The notes beneath the pieces were generated by a model. The model did no database searches. It saw only the letters and a program-made list of their open reading frames with translations, and was not told the origin of the DNA. Positions 26,260 through 33,176 of a stretch of 64,000 nucleotides of DNA are shown one piece after another. This DNA is from Nanosyncoccus sp963540965. Its GTDB lineage: Bacteria; Patescibacteriota; Saccharimonadia; Saccharimonadales; Saccharimonadaceae. The position numbers were made by a program, and so were the translations under genes. How positions within the stretch are numbered: position 1 is the stretch's first letter; each line of letters starts with the position of its first letter. The stretch lies in assembly GCA_963540965.1 (NCBI GenBank), contig CAUTSA010000001.1:186001-250000 (forward strand). Direction: 5' to 3'.

Positions 26260-27534
26260 ATGAGTGTGAAAACTGTATTAATGGACAGAATACCAAATTA
26301 TAATAATTTAGTAATTCCATATCATAAATTAAAAGCGATGATGATGGCGCATAAGTATAGGTTTCCGGGGAAGCGGATGCGCGTGATTGGAGTGACGGGG
26401 ACAAATGGTAAGACCTCAACTTGCTTTATGATCTGGAAGATGTTAAATGAGGCTGGACATAAAACGGGCTTGATGACGACGGTGGCTTGGGGGGTGGATA
26501 AGCTGGAAGAGCAGATTGAGCATATGACTACCGTTGATACTGAGACTTTGAATAAACGAATGCAGAAGATTGCGGAGAGTGAAGCAGAGTTTTTAGTGCT
26601 CGAAATTACTTCACACGCATTGGCACAGAATCGCATATATGGTGTACCTATCGAAATCGCCGTGATGACTAATGTGACACATGAACATCTTGATTATCAC
26701 AAGACGTTTGAAAATTACAGAGATGCGAAGAGAAAGTTATTTAAAGTAGCGAAGTATGGGGTGATTAATGAGGATGATGGGAGTTGGTCATACTTTGCAA
26801 ATGACGTGGATGAATATATCACATATGGTATAAATAGCGGTATTTTGAAAGCCGAGAAGATCGAACTAGGCGCGGGTGGAGTGAAATATGAAGTAAGTGA
26901 GGCAGAGGAGAAGCTGAAGATCCGGACACAGATTCCTGGGAAATTTACGGTATATAATTCCCTAGCTGCGACGGCGGTGGGGCTGAAACTAGGATTAACA
27001 AAAAAACAGATTGAAGATGGAATTTTTGCACTGGAGAGTGTGGAAGGCCGAATGAATCGTGTAGATGAAGGGCAGAATTTTGAAGTAATTGTAGACTATG
27101 CACATACACCAGATGCATTCTTGAAAGTCTTTGAGTCAGTGGTGCCTGGTAAAAGGGCGCGGATTATCTCTCTATTTGGTGGAGCTGGACGTCGTGATGA
27201 ATCTACACGAGCTGAGAGGGGTGAAATCGGTGCAAAAAACTCTGATATTGTGATCGTGACTGAGGATGATTCGAGAGATGAAGACAGAATGGCAATTGCG
27301 GAAGAGTTTGCAAGGGGGGCGGAAGAGGCTGGTAAAATTCGCGAGAAGGATTTGTTTATTATCTTGGATCGTGAGGAAGCTATTAAAAAGGCGATCAGTC
27401 TAGCTAAAAAAGATGATATCGTACTAGTACTGGGTAAGGGCCATGAAAAAACTATTTTGAGGGCTGAGGGAGCGGTGCCTTTTGAAGATTTAAAGGTAGT
27501 CCGAAAAGTCTTAAAGAAATTGATGAAAAAATAG
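26260..27534 (+). CDS. murE: Mur ligase, MurE type, without the usual N-terminal domain
   Basis: The 424-residue enzyme should add the third amino acid to UDP-MurNAc-dipeptide in the cytoplasm. The ATP loop GVTGTNGKTST is at residues 44-54, EITSHALAQNRIYG near 112, THEHLDYHKTFENY near 139 and DYAHTPDAF near 277. MurE is usually 480-500 residues; the Rossmann-like substrate domain 1 is missing. DDSR stands where DNPR (meso-diaminopimelate type) is common, so the amino acid cannot be stated. TGGTATAAT lies at 26230-26238. A bidirectional terminator follows. Confidence 0.85.
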   Translation: MSVKTVLMDRIPNYNNLVIPYHKLKAMMMAHKYRFPGKRMRVIGVTGTNGKTSTCFMIWKMLNEAGHKTGLMTTVAWGVDKLEEQIEHMTTVDTETLNKRMQKIAESEAEFLVLEITSHALAQNRIYGVPIEIAVMTNVTHEHLDYHKTFENYRDAKRKLFKVAKYGVINEDDGSWSYFANDVDEYITYGINSGILKAEKIELGAGGVKYEVSEAEEKLKIRTQIPGKFTVYNSLAATAVGLKLGLTKKQIEDGIFALESVEGRMNRVDEGQNFEVIVDYAHTPDAFLKVFESVVPGKRARIISLFGGAGRRDESTRAERGEIGAKNSDIVIVTEDDSRDEDRMAIAEEFARGAEEAGKIREKDLFIILDREEAIKKAISLAKKDDIVLVLGKGHEKTILRAEGAVPFEDLKVVRKVLKKLMKK

Positions 27535-27542
27535 GAGTGGTT

Positions 27543-27572
27543 AAAAAATACAACCGGGGGGTTGTATTTTTT
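27543..27572. terminator. Bidirectional terminator after murE
   Basis: AAAAAATACAACC-GGGG-GGTTGTATTTTTT has perfect arms. It sits between the convergent murE and truncated Mur ligase genes. Confidence 0.8.
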
Positions 27573-27618
27573 GTAGAAGTTTGCCGGGAGAATTTCGTGA
27601 GTAAGTAAATATATGAGG

Positions 27619-28377
27619 TTATCCTGCGATGTGATCAGGATCGAAGTTGCTGATACCATTAATGATTTGATCTTCTGAAAGATGCATAAGATGAGCAATA
27701 GTGGCAGCGGCAGCCATGTAGGAAATGTTTGGTTCCCCGGTGAGGAAACTGGCGACGCTGAAGCGATGGCCTTCAATGTTTAGAGTTGCTTCGCTTCCCT
27801 TGCGGTAAAGAGTGCGACGTTCAATTTTGGTGTCACTGTAGTGATCAGAGCCATAAGTGGCGGTACCTTGTTTGCCTTTAAATTTTGAGAATTCAAGGAA
27901 GTTATTGTCATCACGATTGAGTACGACGTATTCGGGGCCGAGGCTGAAGAGAGTATTTTCGGCTGCGGCGTATTCTTCAGGAGTAAGATCGGAGAGCTTG
28001 GATGGAACATAGTCGGTGAGGGCAGCTAGGTAGACTGGGAGCTGATAGAAAACGTCTTTTTTGAGGGAGTGGGCAGGGGTGGTGATGATGCAGTAGTCAG
28101 CGCCAGCTTTCCAGGCGTCGCTAAAGAATTTATACAGAGTGCCTACCTTAATCTCGTCTTCAGAGGCAAGAATGGCCACCTTTTCATTAGCTTCTTTGAG
28201 GATATGATAAACATAATGGGCAACGACGCTTTTACCAGTGGTGCCGGTGATGCAAATAATGCGCATATCTTTTAAGATGTTGCCATAGTAGGTCTTGAGA
28301 AGACGTACTTTAATACGACCTGCACGGCTGCCGGTGAGTTTTGAAGTTGTTGGTTTTGGGTCGAGATTGTTGTCCAT
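27619..28377 (-). CDS. Truncated Mur ligase: central ATPase domain only
   Basis: The 252-residue protein has a short tail, then ICITGTTGKSVVAHYVYHIL (ATP loop near residue 45) and a GEPNISYMAAAATIAHLM segment typical of the Mur central domain. It ends at ISNFDPDHIAG, exactly where the C-terminal ligase domain normally begins. That domain and domain 1 are absent. It could be a regulatory paralogue, half of a two-part enzyme or a decaying copy. It is convergent with murE. TAAAAT ends seven bases before ATG 28377. Confidence 0.75.
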   Translation of the reverse strand: MDNNLDPKPTTSKLTGSRAGRIKVRLLKTYYGNILKDMRIICITGTTGKSVVAHYVYHILKEANEKVAILASEDEIKVGTLYKFFSDAWKAGADYCIITTPAHSLKKDVFYQLPVYLAALTDYVPSKLSDLTPEEYAAAENTLFSLGPEYVVLNRDDNNFLEFSKFKGKQGTATYGSDHYSDTKIERRTLYRKGSEATLNIEGHRFSVASFLTGEPNISYMAAAATIAHLMHLSEDQIINGISNFDPDHIAG

Positions 28378-28384
28378 TATGTAT

Positions 28385-28390
28385 ATTTTA
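28385..28390 (-). promoter_or_regulatory. Extended -10 (TGGTAAAAT), leaderless
   Basis: The minus-strand box ends seven bases before ATG 28377. Confidence 0.5.
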
Positions 28391-28395
28391 CCAAA

Positions 28396-29226
28396 TTAGT
28401 TGTTCATTAGGTTGTTTAAGATTTGAGTTGGAAAGTCACTATCTCCAAGGCTTTGTTTGAGGAAGGAGGTGAAAATGATGATGGCTAGAGCGTAAATGGT
28501 GATAATGACGATGGTATTTGCGAAGATACGTTGATCGTTTTGATAGTCAATGTCTTGATTAAGACCTTCATAAATTAAGGTTGAAGAGTAGGCGAAACCA
28601 GCAAACATAAGAATGAAGCCGAGGTTGAGTGAGATCATAGCGCCGAGAGGCATAAGAATATAAGTAGTAAGGATGGCAGGGATGCTGGAGACGGCGGCGA
28701 TGGTTAACAGACGGAAGTAGTTGCTTTTCTTTTTGAAGATAAGAGAAATAATGTAGTAAATAGCGGTGATAGCGAGAACTGGGACGAGATAGGCGATAAT
28801 TTGTGAAAAAATAGTTTGGAACCAATCAAATTTTTCGAGTTTTTTCCAGTTCCAAGAAGCGGCTACCTGTTTGCCGAAGAAAGATTTGTGGGCTGGAGTG
28901 TAGACTTTGGCAATAATGGTATTGACGACGGAAAGAATAGTAAAGAGCCCAGTGGTGATAAGGGGAAGCTGCCAGGCTTTTTTGAAGCTGGAAAAACCGG
29001 ATAACTTTTCTTTAAAAGTGGAGGTTGGCTTTGTGAGGGCGGAGATAATAAAACTGACAAGGTGATTTTTAGAGACCTCTTGTAATTTTTGTTTTAGAGC
29101 ATCAGTGCTAGACTGGGTTGTGGTTTGTGGGGAGGCCTCTGGAGTAGGTGTGGAGGGCGTAGGCACGGCGGTATTAGCGGTATTTAAAGGTTGGTTGGCT
29201 ACGTTATTTGTGTTATTTTCTTCCAT
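28396..29226 (-). CDS. Yip1-like polytopic membrane protein
   Basis: The 276-residue protein has a Pro/Thr/Asn-rich cytoplasmic start (about residues 1-50) and five hydrophobic segments (about 90-275), a layout seen in Yip1-family proteins. Bacterial members have no firm function; some affect lipid or envelope balance. AAGGAG precedes ATG 29226, so this gene has a normal leader, with TATAAT about 35 bases upstream on the minus strand. Confidence 0.65.
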   Translation of the reverse strand: MEENNTNNVANQPLNTANTAVPTPSTPTPEASPQTTTQSSTDALKQKLQEVSKNHLVSFIISALTKPTSTFKEKLSGFSSFKKAWQLPLITTGLFTILSVVNTIIAKVYTPAHKSFFGKQVAASWNWKKLEKFDWFQTIFSQIIAYLVPVLAITAIYYIISLIFKKKSNYFRLLTIAAVSSIPAILTTYILMPLGAMISLNLGFILMFAGFAYSSTLIYEGLNQDIDYQNDQRIFANTIVIITIYALAIIIFTSFLKQSLGDSDFPTQILNNLMNN

Positions 29227-29285
29227 AAGACTCCTTTTTATTAAATAAATTATAACACACCTCTATGATTTTTAATTAAATATGC

Positions 29286-29291
29286 TATAAT
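29286..29291 (+). promoter_or_regulatory. Extended -10 (TGCTATAAT) for the tRNA-Arg transcript
   Basis: TATAAT with TG one base upstream predicts a start near 29298. The mature tRNA begins at 29375, so a leader of about 77 bases is made. Confidence 0.65.
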
Positions 29292-29297
29292 ATAGAT

Positions 29298-29374
29298 GTC
29301 ACGGCAACGTGATGCTCATTTAATTTCTAGGTGGGTATCATCTGAGTCTTTGGATTTAGATGATATCCACATCT
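29298..29374 (+). ncRNA. Structured leader upstream of tRNA-Arg
   Basis: The leader can fold a small hairpin with a GCAA (GNRA) loop at 29299-29312. It also folds a 13-pair stem, one pair G-T, between 29331-29343 and 29358-29370. The long stem ends four bases before the tRNA. It may guide 5' processing, or it may be a separate small RNA. No known family is recognised. Confidence 0.45.
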
Positions 29375-29451
29375 GCACCCGTAGCTCAGCTGGATAGAGC
29401 GTTTGCTTGCGGAGCAAAAGGTCGTAGGTTCGAATCCTGTCGGGTGTACCA
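29375..29451 (+). tRNA. tRNA-Arg(GCG)
   Basis: The 77-base gene has acceptor pair GCACCCG/CGGGTGT with a G-T first pair, discriminator A and encoded CCA. Anticodon stem TTTGC/GCAAA closes the loop TTGCGGA, so the anticodon is GCG (29409-29411). A20 in the D loop and C35 are arginine identity bases. Most bacteria use ACG with inosine instead. Confidence 0.93.
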
Positions 29452-29466
29452 TAGTGAAATTATTTG

Positions 29467-29497
29467 AAAAAACTCCTCATTTTTAGAGGAGTTTTTT
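29467..29497 (+). terminator. Terminator of tRNA-Arg
   Basis: AAAAAACTCCT and AGGAGTTTTTT form the stem; the right arm supplies the T run. Confidence 0.85.
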
Positions 29498-29555
29498 GTT
29501 GGTCAAAATAGAAGATGGATTCCTGGATGATGATGTTTGATATAAATAATGTGTT

Positions 29556-29930
29556 CTAAAAAGAGATTTTTTCGGTCATCACTTTATCGTTTGGACAAAG
29601 ATTGAAATTAATAATTTCTTTTTTATTTACCCACTTCAAGTCATTATGTTCAATCTTTTTGAGTTTACCTGAAATAATTGTTGCTTCAAAATAGGTAATA
29701 GAGATATTGTCGGCTTGAATTGTAGTGAGTTTTTTTAAGTTTCCTAAAGTTACATCGAGTTCTTCTTGAATCTCCCTAATGATACAATCTTCTTCTGTCT
29801 CATTGGATTCAATTTTTCCTCCAGGAAATTCCCAGAGCAATTCATGTCTTTTGCCTTTAGGTCTTTGGCATAACAGTACCTTATCTCCATTTTTGATGAT
29901 GGCAGCAGAAACTTTAATTAGCTGATCCAT
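29556..29930 (-). CDS. Nudix hydrolase, MutT-like
   Basis: The 124-residue protein has a complete Nudix box beginning GGKIESNETEED and ending REIQEELDV, with all catalytic Glu residues. Small single-domain members often remove oxidised or damaged nucleoside triphosphates. ATG 29930 is preferred over GTG 29948. The start would lie inside the end of the upstream HNH gene if that gene's frameshift is restored, which suggests past coupling. Confidence 0.88.
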   Translation of the reverse strand: MDQLIKVSAAIIKNGDKVLLCQRPKGKRHELLWEFPGGKIESNETEEDCIIREIQEELDVTLGNLKKLTTIQADNISITYFEATIISGKLKKIEHNDLKWVNKKEIINFNLCPNDKVMTEKISF

Positions 29931-29993
29931 ATCCACTTTCTTTTGCACGTTTTTTGGCGATGGTAATGAGTTTATTAAAATCGTTCTTGTCTT

Positions 29994-30764
29994 CTACGAT
30001 GTGCATTTTTTATGGCAGTTTGGACATAAGGCGACGGTGTTATTAATACTGTCTGCACCACCATGTTCGAGCCACACGACATGATGGGATTCTAGATACG
30101 GTTCCCCATCTTTATCAAAGAAGGGTGCAGGTTCTTCGCAAAGCTCGCAGATCCCGTTTGCTTTAAGTTTTGTGTAGCGTGCAATGCTTTGGTTTCTAGT
30201 GTATTGCTTTGAGATTGCTTGACGATATGAGCTAGTTTTTGAGCTGCTTTTGACGGCTTGGTTCTTTAGCTGATCTATCGAGAGTTTTTTAACTTGTTTT
30301 TTCTTTTCTTTTTCATACTCGTCAATGTATTCTTTTGGAACTATACCGCCGTTTTTGAGGGAAAGCGGAAAGATCCAGACCTTTCGCATTAGACCATCTT
30401 TGTCTGGTTTGGTTGCCGGATATGGATCCTCAGAAAGAAGAACTTCTCCGCGGTAGGTATAGACTCTGTTGCTTGATTCGAAGAGATAGACCGGTAGTTT
30501 GTTTGAGGGTGACTGTGATTCAGCGAGGATTTTGTTCTCTCGGTAATATAAGTCTTGGTCGCCAGATCTGCCGGTGCCAGTATAATGTAAAGTATTACCC
30601 CTCCATTCATCTTCATAAAGGGAGTCATGTTTACTAAGAAGAATAAGACAGTTATGATTGCTAGAATAAAGCATGCCACCGCCGAAGCTAGCTTGAGGAA
30701 CGATAGATTTAATATCATCAAAAGAGACTTCTTGTCCAGGTGAGAAAGGTGGCTCGTATTTCAT
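29994..30764 (-). CDS. HNH endonuclease with SRA-like N-terminal domain, apparently frameshifted
   Basis: The 256-residue frame has a region with GNTLHYTGTGRSGDQD, like SRA-type modified-base readers, and a C-terminal HNH domain (CELCEEPAP, then ESHHVVWLEHGG, then CPNCHKK). This pairing is known from modification-dependent restriction enzymes. The frame stops at CTS right after HKK. One extra base in the A6 run near 30006-30011 would continue as MHIVEDKNDFNKLITIAKKR and stop at 29914-29916, restoring a normal CHKKMH ending. TATAAT ends six bases before ATG 30764. Confidence 0.8.
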   Translation of the reverse strand: MKYEPPFSPGQEVSFDDIKSIVPQASFGGGMLYSSNHNCLILLSKHDSLYEDEWRGNTLHYTGTGRSGDQDLYYRENKILAESQSPSNKLPVYLFESSNRVYTYRGEVLLSEDPYPATKPDKDGLMRKVWIFPLSLKNGGIVPKEYIDEYEKEKKKQVKKLSIDQLKNQAVKSSSKTSSYRQAISKQYTRNQSIARYTKLKANGICELCEEPAPFFDKDGEPYLESHHVVWLEHGGADSINNTVALCPNCHKKCTS

Positions 30765-30770
30765 GTCTCG

Positions 30771-30776
30771 ATTATA
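30771..30776 (-). promoter_or_regulatory. Extended -10 (TGATATAAT), leaderless
   Basis: The minus-strand box ends six bases before ATG 30764. Confidence 0.55.
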
Positions 30777-30895
30777 TCACAACAGAGATAATAGCAAATT
30801 TCATTGACTTTTTAGTGATGTGAGTAGATGATTTTTGGGGTATTAGTTGATGCGTATGTTTATCTTTAGGCGTTGGGTGTGATAGAATGAGAAGT

Positions 30896-30983
30896 GGAAG
30901 CGTGGCCGAGTGGTTGAAGGCGCACGACTCGAAATCGTGTGGGCAGCAATGTCTCGGAGGTTCGAATCCTCTCGCTTCCGCCA
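30896..30983 (+). tRNA. tRNA-Ser(CGA)
   Basis: The 88-base class II tRNA has acceptor pair GGAAGCG/CGCTTCC, anticodon CGA in loop CTCGAAA, a long variable arm and encoded CCA. The repeat at 30984 starts at the next base. Confidence 0.95.
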
Positions 30984-31100
30984 GGAAGTAAAAAAAGACC
31001 CGCAAGGGTATTTTTTATTTCTTCGAAGAAGAAAAGAGGATTCGAGCCCAAGGTTCGCATGGAGCGATAGTGACATCCCCTCATCCTCTCGCTTCCGCCA
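30984..31100 (+). repeat. tRNA-Ser-linked repeat, unit A
   Basis: The 117-base unit begins GGAAGTAAAAAAAGACCC, contains a terminator-like hairpin (GACCCGC-AA-GGGT then T run), the palindrome TTCTTCGAAGAA and a T-arm-like segment in reverse orientation. It ends in CCTCTCGCTTCCGCCA, a copy of the tRNA-Ser 3' end. By eye it is over 90 percent identical to the unit at 42895-43005, which is in opposite orientation. Confidence 0.85.
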
Positions 31101-31112
31101 CAAAATTAATGA

Positions 31113-31136
31113 TGACCCACTTTGGGTTATTTTTTA
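31113..31136 (+). terminator. Terminator after repeat unit A
   Basis: ATGACCCA-CTTT-GGGTTAT is followed by TTTTT. Confidence 0.65.
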
Positions 31137-31200
31137 TACGAATTTAATAGATGTATATGAGATTTTATTTTAGAGATTTTATTTTAGAGTTGTTCTAATG

Positions 31201-32679
31201 CTATTCACTACCCTTGCCAGTGAAGACGGCGGCAAAAGTTTTTAAAAGAATTTTAATATCACCGGTGATGCTCCAATGATCGATATAAAAACAATCAAGT
31301 CGAACAATCTCTTCAAAGTCGGTAATTTCACTGCGCCCAGAGACCTGCCAGAGACCGGTAATGCCGGGTTTAATACTGATACGACGTTTGTGATGGGCAG
31401 AATATTGATTGTATTCGTCAACAGTTGGAGGACGAGTGCCGATGAGCGACATACTGCCTTCTAGGACATTAAAGAATTGTGGAAGTTCATCAATACTGGT
31501 TTTTCGGAGGATTTTACCAATCTTTGTAATACGGGGGTCATTTTTCATCTTAAACATAAAACCCTGCATTTCATTTTGATCTTTGAGGGTTTGGAGTTTG
31601 GCCTCTGCATCTTGATACATGGAGCGGAATTTATAGATATAGAAGAATTTGCCATTACGGCCGACGCGTTTTTGCTTAAAGATGATGGGTCCGGGATCTT
31701 CAAGAAAGATGAGGGGGGCGACGATGAGTCCAAAAATGAGACAGATGAAGCAGCCAACGAGAGCACCGGCGATGTCCATGAGGCGTTTTAGAAGTAGTTC
31801 CCCATCGGTGAAGAGGCGTGGTGAAAGTCGAATGACATTGGTGGTGCCAAAATCTTCAAGTTTAGTTTCAAGAGTTTCAATCGCGAAGCTGTCGATGGTG
31901 ATGAGAGAATCGATACCCATTTCACTAAAGGCTTCGATCAAGTGTTCGATTTTTTTACGAGCAATGTGATTAACACTGAAAATGACAAGGTCGACTTGGT
32001 GCCGTTTGGCGTAGTCAAGTATTGAGAGGGAGAGTTCTTTGAGTTCGATGTGTGCGAGAGGATTAGTTCCCTGCTGATGGTTTTTCATAGCTCTTTTTGT
32101 GTTGGAATTTTTTTCTAAGGAGTGGATTTTTACTTTATAGAAACGACCCTCTTGTTTATTTGATAGGGATGATACGCCAATAATTTCGCAATCTTCAGAG
32201 TTTAATTTTTGAATATTATAAACAGCTTTCTCAAGTGAATTACTATCTGTAATAATGAGAGTTTTCTTAGTGTGATGTTCAAGGTATTGTCGTTTAATGA
32301 GATGGATCAAGAATAGACAGGAGAAAGAAATGCTGAAATTGATAGAAAAGAAGGTGCCAAAGAAGAGACGGGGGATGCTGTCGCTGATATGAGTGGTGTA
32401 GACGATGGTAGAAAAAATGATGGCCATGAAGATATTAGTGAGGAAGGCGGCTTTAATATGTCTTAAAATGCCGCGCTTAGCGGTGATGGGATTATAGCGA
32501 TAAAAGGTGAAAACGATGAGAAAAGAGAGGAGAAGATAGAGGAAAACAGTGGAGTCTTTGAGGTGGCGAAAGGCAACGTCAGAGGGATCCCAACCAAAAC
32601 GTGAGAGGTAGGCGATCAAAAAAGAAATGATGATAGAAAAAAGATTTGAAAAGAATAACCCAACACGATGATTTGACAT
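31201..32679 (-). CDS. Polyprenyl-phosphate sugar-1-phosphate transferase
   Basis: The 492-residue protein has four or five N-terminal membrane helices (about residues 8-135), a central nucleotide-binding-like domain, and a C-terminal sugar transferase domain from about 290 (KRLMDIAGALVG, PGPIIFKQKRVGRNGKFF, KFRSMYQDAE, ELPQFFNVLEGSMSLIGTRP). Such enzymes (WcaJ/CpsE type) move a sugar phosphate from a UDP-sugar to undecaprenyl phosphate, the first step of surface glycan synthesis. It has a -10 box nine bases before ATG. Confidence 0.93.
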   Translation of the reverse strand: MSNHRVGLFFSNLFSIIISFLIAYLSRFGWDPSDVAFRHLKDSTVFLYLLLSFLIVFTFYRYNPITAKRGILRHIKAAFLTNIFMAIIFSTIVYTTHISDSIPRLFFGTFFSINFSISFSCLFLIHLIKRQYLEHHTKKTLIITDSNSLEKAVYNIQKLNSEDCEIIGVSSLSNKQEGRFYKVKIHSLEKNSNTKRAMKNHQQGTNPLAHIELKELSLSILDYAKRHQVDLVIFSVNHIARKKIEHLIEAFSEMGIDSLITIDSFAIETLETKLEDFGTTNVIRLSPRLFTDGELLLKRLMDIAGALVGCFICLIFGLIVAPLIFLEDPGPIIFKQKRVGRNGKFFYIYKFRSMYQDAEAKLQTLKDQNEMQGFMFKMKNDPRITKIGKILRKTSIDELPQFFNVLEGSMSLIGTRPPTVDEYNQYSAHHKRRISIKPGITGLWQVSGRSEITDFEEIVRLDCFYIDHWSITGDIKILLKTFAAVFTGKGSE

Positions 32680-32688
32680 ATTGTGATT

Positions 32689-32694
32689 ATTATA
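32689..32694 (-). promoter_or_regulatory. Extended -10 (TGCTATAAT) of the sugar transferase
   Basis: The minus-strand box ends nine bases before ATG 32679. Confidence 0.5.
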
Positions 32695-32792
32695 GCATAA
32701 AATGTAGTTTTTTAAAGAGAGAAGACGGGTAATTCTCTGTTATAATAGGAGAAAGATGTAATTTTAGTTACATATTTAAATAAAGGGAGTTT

Positions 32793-33176
32793 ATGGGGAG
32801 TATTTTTTCGAAGATTATTGCGGGCGAAATTCCGTGCTATAAAATTTACGAAGATGAAAAAACGCTGGCTTTTTTGGATATTCATCCAGAGACGCCGGGA
32901 CATACCTTGGTGGTACCAAAGGTTGAGGTGGATAAGCTATATGAACTGCAGATGGAAGACTATTTGGCAGTAATGAAGTCTGTAAAAATGTTGGCGAGTC
33001 GGATGGAGAAAATTCTGGGAAAACGCACGCTGATGAAGGTGATCGGTACTGACGTTCCTCATGCCCACGTACACCTTGTATCGTTTGACCCAAATTATCA
33101 GTATGGACAGGTGGTCGAGATGACAGAGGAAGAGATGAAGGAAATGCAAAAGAAATTAACGGAAGGAGTGGAATAA
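32793..33176 (+). CDS. HIT-family nucleotide-binding hydrolase
   Basis: The 127-residue protein has the HIT active-site pattern HAHVHL near residue 91 and the typical start IFSKIIAGEIPCYKIYEDE. HIT proteins hydrolyse nucleoside phosphoramidates or dinucleotides. AAAGGGAG precedes ATG 32793. Its stop overlaps the valS start (TAATG), so the two are translated together. Confidence 0.93.
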   Translation: MGSIFSKIIAGEIPCYKIYEDEKTLAFLDIHPETPGHTLVVPKVEVDKLYELQMEDYLAVMKSVKMLASRMEKILGKRTLMKVIGTDVPHAHVHLVSFDPNYQYGQVVEMTEEEMKEMQKKLTEGVE

